Assembly: GCF_022701255.1 (NCBI RefSeq)
Contig: NZ_CP031705.1
Span: 4,774,001-4,838,000 of the forward strand
DNA length: 64,000 nucleotides
Direction: 5' to 3'
DNA from: Microcoleus vaginatus HSN003
GTDB lineage: Bacteria; Cyanobacteriota; Cyanobacteriia; Cyanobacteriales; Microcoleaceae
Made by a program: the position numbers and the translations under genes. Shown here piece after piece: positions 59,889 to 64,000 of the stretch. Each line of letters begins with the position of its first letter. Position 1 is the stretch's first letter. The notes beneath the pieces were generated by a model that saw only the letters and a program-made list of their open reading frames with translations, searched no databases and was not told the DNA's origin.

Positions 59889-60064
59889 CTTAATAAGGGG
59901 GGGACAAGAATATTCTCAAAGTCCCCCTTCTTAAGGGGGATTTAGGGGGATCTAGACTCAGCTAAAAGCGATATTTATCAAGGGTTTTAGGCTGAAGTTG
60001 ACACCAATGGGCGAAAGCCCGCGTCCCTACCTGAAAACAGAGGAATGCAAGCCTTTGTTACCGA

Positions 60065-61546
60065 TTAAGTCGCGGGGGGAATTGTGATATCAACAGATTG
60101 CACTTTCACCGAAGTTCCCAAACTAGATAACGGCGGTTGAATTGCCGCACTATTTCCCACTACTAATGTTACCAAATTCTCCGGTTTCAAGTAAGTCTGA
60201 GCTACGCGCTGCACGTCGGCAATTGTTGCTGCTTCGATGCTGCGGCGGTAGCGAAAAATGAAATCTTCGGGATAACCGTAGTATTCGTAGCGCATTAATC
60301 GCGACAAAGTTTGAGTGGGATCTTCAAATTTGAAGATGAAAGAATTGAGGGTGGAATCTTTAGCAAAAGCTAATTCTGCCGGGGTAATTGGTTCGGTGCG
60401 GATACGATCGATCTCGGCGCGAATGGCCTGGATAAATGGTACTGTGGCATCCGATCGCGTTTGGCCTCCTGCGACAAACACCCCCGGAAAGTCAAACCTC
60501 GGACTCCAAGCTGCGTATACTGAATAAGCTAAGCCTTGGCGCGATCGCACATTATTAAACAAACGACCACCGAAACCGTTGAGAACCCCATTCATCACGT
60601 CCAAAGCACCGTAATCTGGACTGCTGAGCATTCCGCCCAAATGTCCCATTTGCACGTAACTTTGACTTAATTGTGGCTGATTTACCAAAAATATGCCGCC
60701 GCCATTTGCTGGCGATACCTTTGGTAGTGCAGGCACTTCTGCACTTTGACTCGGTTGCCAGTTGCCGAATTTTTGCTCGACTAGCGATCGCATTTTAGCT
60801 GTATCAAAATCGCCAGAAATACCCAAAATCATATTCTTGGGATGGAAATATTTTTGGTAGAAACTCACCAAATCGTCGCGGGAAATATTGGCGAGGGTTT
60901 TGTATTCTACCGTGCGCGCGTAAGGACTGCGCTCGCCGTAAATTAATTTTTGAAACTCGCGGCCGGTAATACCGTTAGGATCGTCATTGCGGCGGGCGAT
61001 CGCACCTTGAGTTTGGTTCTTCGCTAAATCCAACTTTTCCTGAGCAAATATTGGCTCCCGAATCACTTCCGCAAATAAGTCAAACACGGGTTCCACATCT
61101 TCAGCTAAAGCACTAAAATTAGCCGTACCAGAAGCAACATCAATCCCCGTTTCTACCGAAGCTGCTCGCTGTTCTAACAACTGATTTAATTCATCAGCCG
61201 TATGCCAGCTCGTGCCGCCAGTTCGCATCACTTCTCCCGTCAAACCTCCCAATCCAATTTTATCGGCAGGTTCAAAACGCTCGCCCGTGCGAAATAGCGC
61301 CGTTCCCCCGACTAACGGGAGTTCCCGGTCTTCCATCAGATACACTCGGATGCCATTTTTCAGCTCGAAGCGAGTGTATTTAGGCAGTTTAATTTCGGCC
61401 AGCGGGGGAAATGTTAATTCGTCGTAGTGTTTGGGGGCCGCCGCAAAGGAAGGTAACAAATTAAACGTGCCAAGTGAAACAGTAAAAAAGCAAAGCGATA
61501 GCAGAAATAACTTTACTTTTTTCAGTCTCAATTTAGTCCTTTTCAT
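60065..61546 (-). CDS. M16-family peptidase-like subunit lacking the zinc motif
   Basis: This 493-aa protein starts at ATG 61546 behind AGGAGAAAGG, with a signal peptide (about 8-34) followed by two M16 half-domains. Where active members have H-x-x-E-H, this one reads T-G-E-V-M-R-T-G-G-T (about 102-111), so the zinc site is missing. The C-terminal substrate-binding R/Y region is retained. Such inactive partners form heterodimers with an active M16 subunit, as in mitochondrial processing peptidase and in bacterial pairs. The active partner is the next gene upstream, 380 bp away on the same strand. Location is probably periplasmic. Confidence 0.88.
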   Translation of the reverse strand: MKRTKLRLKKVKLFLLSLCFFTVSLGTFNLLPSFAAAPKHYDELTFPPLAEIKLPKYTRFELKNGIRVYLMEDRELPLVGGTALFRTGERFEPADKIGLGGLTGEVMRTGGTSWHTADELNQLLEQRAASVETGIDVASGTANFSALAEDVEPVFDLFAEVIREPIFAQEKLDLAKNQTQGAIARRNDDPNGITGREFQKLIYGERSPYARTVEYKTLANISRDDLVSFYQKYFHPKNMILGISGDFDTAKMRSLVEQKFGNWQPSQSAEVPALPKVSPANGGGIFLVNQPQLSQSYVQMGHLGGMLSSPDYGALDVMNGVLNGFGGRLFNNVRSRQGLAYSVYAAWSPRFDFPGVFVAGGQTRSDATVPFIQAIRAEIDRIRTEPITPAELAFAKDSTLNSFIFKFEDPTQTLSRLMRYEYYGYPEDFIFRYRRSIEAATIADVQRVAQTYLKPENLVTLVVGNSAAIQPPLSSLGTSVKVQSVDITIPPAT

Positions 61547-61629
61547 CCTTTCTCCTAAGTTTTTTATTGTGACAATTCTACAGCGAGGCCTAGCCTCTGG
61601 ATCTGCGTTCCCAGGCTCTACCCAAGGCG

Positions 61630-61812
61630 TGACAACTTAACGTTAAACCAACCGTCTCTCTTGTTTGTCGCGAACTGCGAGATCCCCCCTAACCCCCCTT
61701 ATTAAGGGGGGGACAAGAGTGTTCTCAAAGTCCCCCTTTTTAAGGGGGATTTAGGGGGATCTAGACTCGAATAAAAGCGACATTTATTATGGGTTTTAGT
61801 CTTAAGTTGTCA
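61630..61812. repeat. MITE-like element, copy C
   Basis: The ends TGACAACTTAA (61630-61640) and TTAAGTTGTCA (61802-61812) are exact inverses. The core has GATCCCCCCTAACCCCCCTT (from 61681) and the inverse arm CCCCCTTTTTAAGGGGGATT (from 61731). The element is 183 bp, uninterrupted and lies between the two M16 genes. Confidence 0.85.
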
Positions 61813-61840
61813 GGAATGGGCAGAGTCGGGAAACGAGTTT

Positions 61841-61928
61841 TCCTCCTTCCTTCTTCCTTCTTCCTTCTTCCTTCTTCCTTCTTCCTTCTTCCTCCTTCCT
61901 TCTTCCTTCTTCCTTCTTCCTTCTTCTT
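61841..61928 (+). repeat. TTCCTTC heptamer array
   Basis: About twelve TTCCTTC-type units lie between copy C and the stop of the active M16 gene. Confidence 0.85.
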
Positions 61929-63522
61929 ACAGTGGCAAAAGCTTACCAATCGTGCGATTTTCCGGGCGGAAAGTGGCCTGAGCGACACGCTGAATGTCAG
62001 CGGGAGTAACAGCCGCGATCGCATCCAATTCCTTGAACAAATTTTGCCACGAACCAGTTTTTACTTGATAGTCCACCAGCGCAAATGCCATGCCCATATT
62101 AGAATTGAGCGATCGCAATAAATCGGCTCTCGCCTGAGTTTTCACTCGCTCCAATTCCAAAGCAGAAACCGGCTCTGTTTTCAGGCGCTCTATTTCCTTG
62201 CTCAAAGCAGCAGCTACTTCATCAACCGTGCGGCCCGGAGCAGTTTGAGCGTAAAATAACATCAAATTCGGATACTTTTCCCCCGGATAACCGCTGAAAC
62301 CTTGAGCCGCCAGCGCCAATTGCTGCTCTTCTACCAAAGATTTGTAAAGCCGAGAAGTGCGGCCATCGCTGAGCAAAGAACCAATCATTTCATAAATCGC
62401 ATTGTCGGGATGATTCATCGCCGGTTTGTGGTATCCTTCCAAATACCAAGGTTGAGTTTTTAATTGCAGCGTGACTTCCTTAGTTTGCGTTTGGGGAGGT
62501 TCGACAATCTGCAATTCGGGAGGGGCTGGTTTCGCCTTGTAACGGCCGAAATAAATTTGAGCGAGTCGCTTCACCTCCGAAGCTTTCACGTCTCCTACCA
62601 CAGCCACAGTCAGCTTGCTGGGGACGTAGTGAGTCTCGAAAAACTTCTGCACGTTGCTGCGCGTGAGGTTTTTAATGTCTTCACTGTAGCCAATTACGGG
62701 GCGGCGGTAGGGATGAGCAGAGAAAGCTTTGTTAGCAAAAAGTTCCACCATTTGTCCGATCGGAGAATTCTCGGTTCGCAGCCTGCGCTCTTCTAAAATT
62801 ACCTGTTTTTCTTTGTAAAATTCCCGAAATACTGGTTCTAGAAATCGCTCGGATTCCAGCGACATCCACATTTCTAACTTATTAGCTGGGAGGCTGTAAA
62901 AATACATTGTGGCGTCGGTGGAAGTAGCGGCATTTAGTCCCACTCCACCTGCTTGTTCCACTATTTTGCCGAGTTCATTGCGCTTGACAAATTGCGAAGC
63001 TTCGGCTTCAACTTTGTCAAATTCTGCTTTTAATTGGGCGACTGCTTCAGTTTTGCCGCTGGCCTTGGCTGCTTGCATTTGCTCGAAGAGTTGGTCTTGT
63101 TTTTCTAGCAGCGGCTTTTCGGCTTGGTAGTCGGTAGTGCCGATTTTGGGCGTGCCTTTGAAGGCTAAATGTTCGAGATAGTGAGCGACACCGGTTTGAC
63201 CGTCGGGTTCGTTTGCGCCGCCCACATCGGCGTGAATCAGAAACGATGCTACGGGCGCTTTGGGCCTTTCGAGTACGATGAATTTCATGCCGTTGTCGAG
63301 CTTAAATTCGCTGACTTGGCTGATTACTCGATCGAGCGATGGTTGAACAGAGACTGTTTGGGAGCCGCTAGCGGGGTTGGGGCGGGCGAGGGCGATTTCG
63401 GGAGAAATGCCCCACCACAGCAGTACAGCGGCCAGCAGGGAGGCGATGAATCGAGTTTGGCGATCGGGCGATTCCCTACGGGATAGCTTCGCTTCACGGG
63501 GTTTTTGGAACTGCGGGGTCAT
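61927..63522 (-). CDS. M16-family zinc peptidase, active subunit
   Basis: From ATG 63522 the protein has 531 aa; upstream ATG 63666 would add 48 residues partly encoded by AAAATCTA-type repeats. It has a signal peptide or anchor (about 25-45), then the M16 active site H-Y-L-E-H (H-x-x-E-H, about 114-118) with the distal Glu in the helix K-E-K-Q-V-I-L-E-E-R. A charged helical insertion (about 135-180, E-K-Q-D-Q-L-F-E-Q-M) precedes N-A-A-T-S-T-D-A-T. These metallopeptidases degrade or process peptides, probably in the periplasm. Together with the downstream inactive subunit it should form the usual heterodimer. Confidence 0.9.
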   Translation of the reverse strand: MTPQFQKPREAKLSRRESPDRQTRFIASLLAAVLLWWGISPEIALARPNPASGSQTVSVQPSLDRVISQVSEFKLDNGMKFIVLERPKAPVASFLIHADVGGANEPDGQTGVAHYLEHLAFKGTPKIGTTDYQAEKPLLEKQDQLFEQMQAAKASGKTEAVAQLKAEFDKVEAEASQFVKRNELGKIVEQAGGVGLNAATSTDATMYFYSLPANKLEMWMSLESERFLEPVFREFYKEKQVILEERRLRTENSPIGQMVELFANKAFSAHPYRRPVIGYSEDIKNLTRSNVQKFFETHYVPSKLTVAVVGDVKASEVKRLAQIYFGRYKAKPAPPELQIVEPPQTQTKEVTLQLKTQPWYLEGYHKPAMNHPDNAIYEMIGSLLSDGRTSRLYKSLVEEQQLALAAQGFSGYPGEKYPNLMLFYAQTAPGRTVDEVAAALSKEIERLKTEPVSALELERVKTQARADLLRSLNSNMGMAFALVDYQVKTGSWQNLFKELDAIAAVTPADIQRVAQATFRPENRTIGKLLPL

Positions 63523-63803
63523 TCGATTTTTGATTTTTGATTTTAGATTTTGGATTGTCAAACAAAAAATGTTTGTGCCCGGCGGCCAGAGATTCTTTTT
63601 TAAGGATAAAGATTTTTGGAGGCATAAGCGATCTGTTGCGTCCCAGATGTTAGGCTGATACAGCAAATTTCAAAAAGGGTCTGGGGCCCGGCGAGGAGTT
63701 TTAAGTTTGGGATTAAAGCCGCGCACAACTTAAAACTTAACATTATTTAGCCCTTCAGTCCCGAACCCGTAGTTACAAGTCGCCAATTACCGATTGCAAA
63801 GCC

Positions 63804-64000
63804 ATGCGAATTTTTAATCAGTCTCCTCCTTCTGAAACAGAAACCAAGAAGCGGATTTTACAAGCCGCTCAGCGCTTGTTTGCCCGCAGCGGATACGACG
63901 GCACGACAACTCGCGATTTAGCCGCGGCGTCGGGGGTGGCAGAGGGTACGCTATTTCGGCATTTTGATAATAAAAAAGCGATTTTGATTGAGGTAGCGAC
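63804..64000 (+). CDS. TetR/AcrR-family regulator (partial)
   Basis: The frame from ATG 63804 runs off the window. It encodes the typical TetR helix-turn-helix: T-K-K-R-I-L-Q-A-A-Q-R-L-F-A-R-S-G-Y-D-G-T-T-T-R-D-L-A, then G-V-A-E-G-T-L-F-R-H-F-D-N-K. It is probably a repressor controlled by a small ligand; the ligand domain lies outside. Confidence 0.92.
   Translation, partial: MRIFNQSPPSETETKKRILQAAQRLFARSGYDGTTTRDLAAASGVAEGTLFRHFDNKKAILIEVA

Larger units (their letters stand above)
58225..60012. repeat. MITE-like element, copy B, interrupted by an insertion sequence
   Basis: The terminal repeats GCCCATTGGTGTCAACTT (58225-58242) and its exact inverse (59995-60012) bound an element of about 200 bp. 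Its palindromic core, GATCCCCCCTAGCCCCCCTT on the left, is split at 58304-58312 by an IS. The core continues after it (AATAAGGGGGGG at 59892-59903, then CCCCCTTCTTAAGGGGGATT). Copies A and C share this core. Confidence 0.85.

Noticed and set aside
61789..62121. Plus-strand frame of 110 codons across the TTCCTTC array
   Set aside because: Half of it is translated heptamer repeat (Leu/Pro/Ser/Phe) and the rest is antisense to the M16 gene.

Overview
The window is a chromosomal segment of a filamentous cyanobacterium, probably an Oscillatoria/Microcoleus/Phormidium-type organism. This rests on the frequent HIP1-type octamer GCGATCGC, cyanobacteria-restricted proteins (circadian factor LdpA, a Ycf45/R3H ATPase, cyanoexosortase A, DUF1517, DUF928, small conserved hypotheticals) and many heptameric tandem repeats (TGACTAA, CAGTCAA, TTCCTTC) between genes. 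No replication origin, rRNA operon, CRISPR array or prophage was seen. Two tRNAs are present: Ser(GCU) and Gln(UUG).

Layout. 0-2.5 kb: end of a cyanoexosortase A operon and a dTDP-glucose 4,6-dehydratase. 2.9-8.4 kb: cell-surface proteins (a membrane hypothetical, a DUF1517 protein, a lipoprotein, an SLH-domain protein, a peptidoglycan-binding/beta-propeller protein). 8.5-16.8 kb: alanine racemase, an MscS channel, a patatin phospholipase, tRNA-Ser, a beta-lactamase-fold hydrolase divergent from an NlpC/P60 peptidase, a GT2 glycosyltransferase and a cysteine desulfurase. 16.8-22.5 kb: a membrane hypothetical, a four-carbon acid sugar kinase behind a perfect 16-bp palindrome, ldpA and ycf45. 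22.9-33 kb: a chemotaxis cluster (cheR, double-domain cheW, a chemoreceptor, a chemoreceptor remnant, a truncated Cache-type sensor, a CheA-REC hybrid, cheB) with a CheY-like regulator on the other strand. 33.8-36.6 kb: a multi-GAF histidine kinase. 37.2-41.5 kb: a second divergent pair of beta-lactamase-fold hydrolase and NlpC-like (DUF1460) enzyme, plus a DacB-type carboxypeptidase. 42-50 kb: a ribbon-helix-helix protein, an HNH endonuclease, a two-partner-secretion transporter with a DUF928 protein, a beta-propeller/transglutaminase fusion and a 46-aa membrane protein.

50.3-52.2 kb holds the best candidate for an undescribed system: a two-gene module of an AAA/ABC-type ATPase and a small protein with a PD-(D/E)XK-like motif, resembling the architecture of anti-phage defence pairs. 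Then come a Tat-exported aldo/keto reductase broken by a one-base shift in a C7 run, an alpha/beta hydrolase, an RsbW-like anti-sigma factor preceded by an overlapping 16-codon leader ORF, and asnS. At 58.3-59.9 kb a complete IS50/Tn5-like element (30-bp perfect ends, 9-bp target duplication) sits inside a MITE-like palindrome, of which two relatives lie elsewhere in the window. The segment ends with an M16 peptidase pair (one active, one lacking the zinc motif) and the start of a TetR regulator.

Two themes recur. One is envelope and peptidoglycan metabolism (alr, dacB, two beta-lactamase-fold proteins, two NlpC-like enzymes, exosortase, SLH, TpsB). The other is heavy colonisation of intergenic space by nested inverted repeats, which often lie between convergent genes and may serve as terminators.
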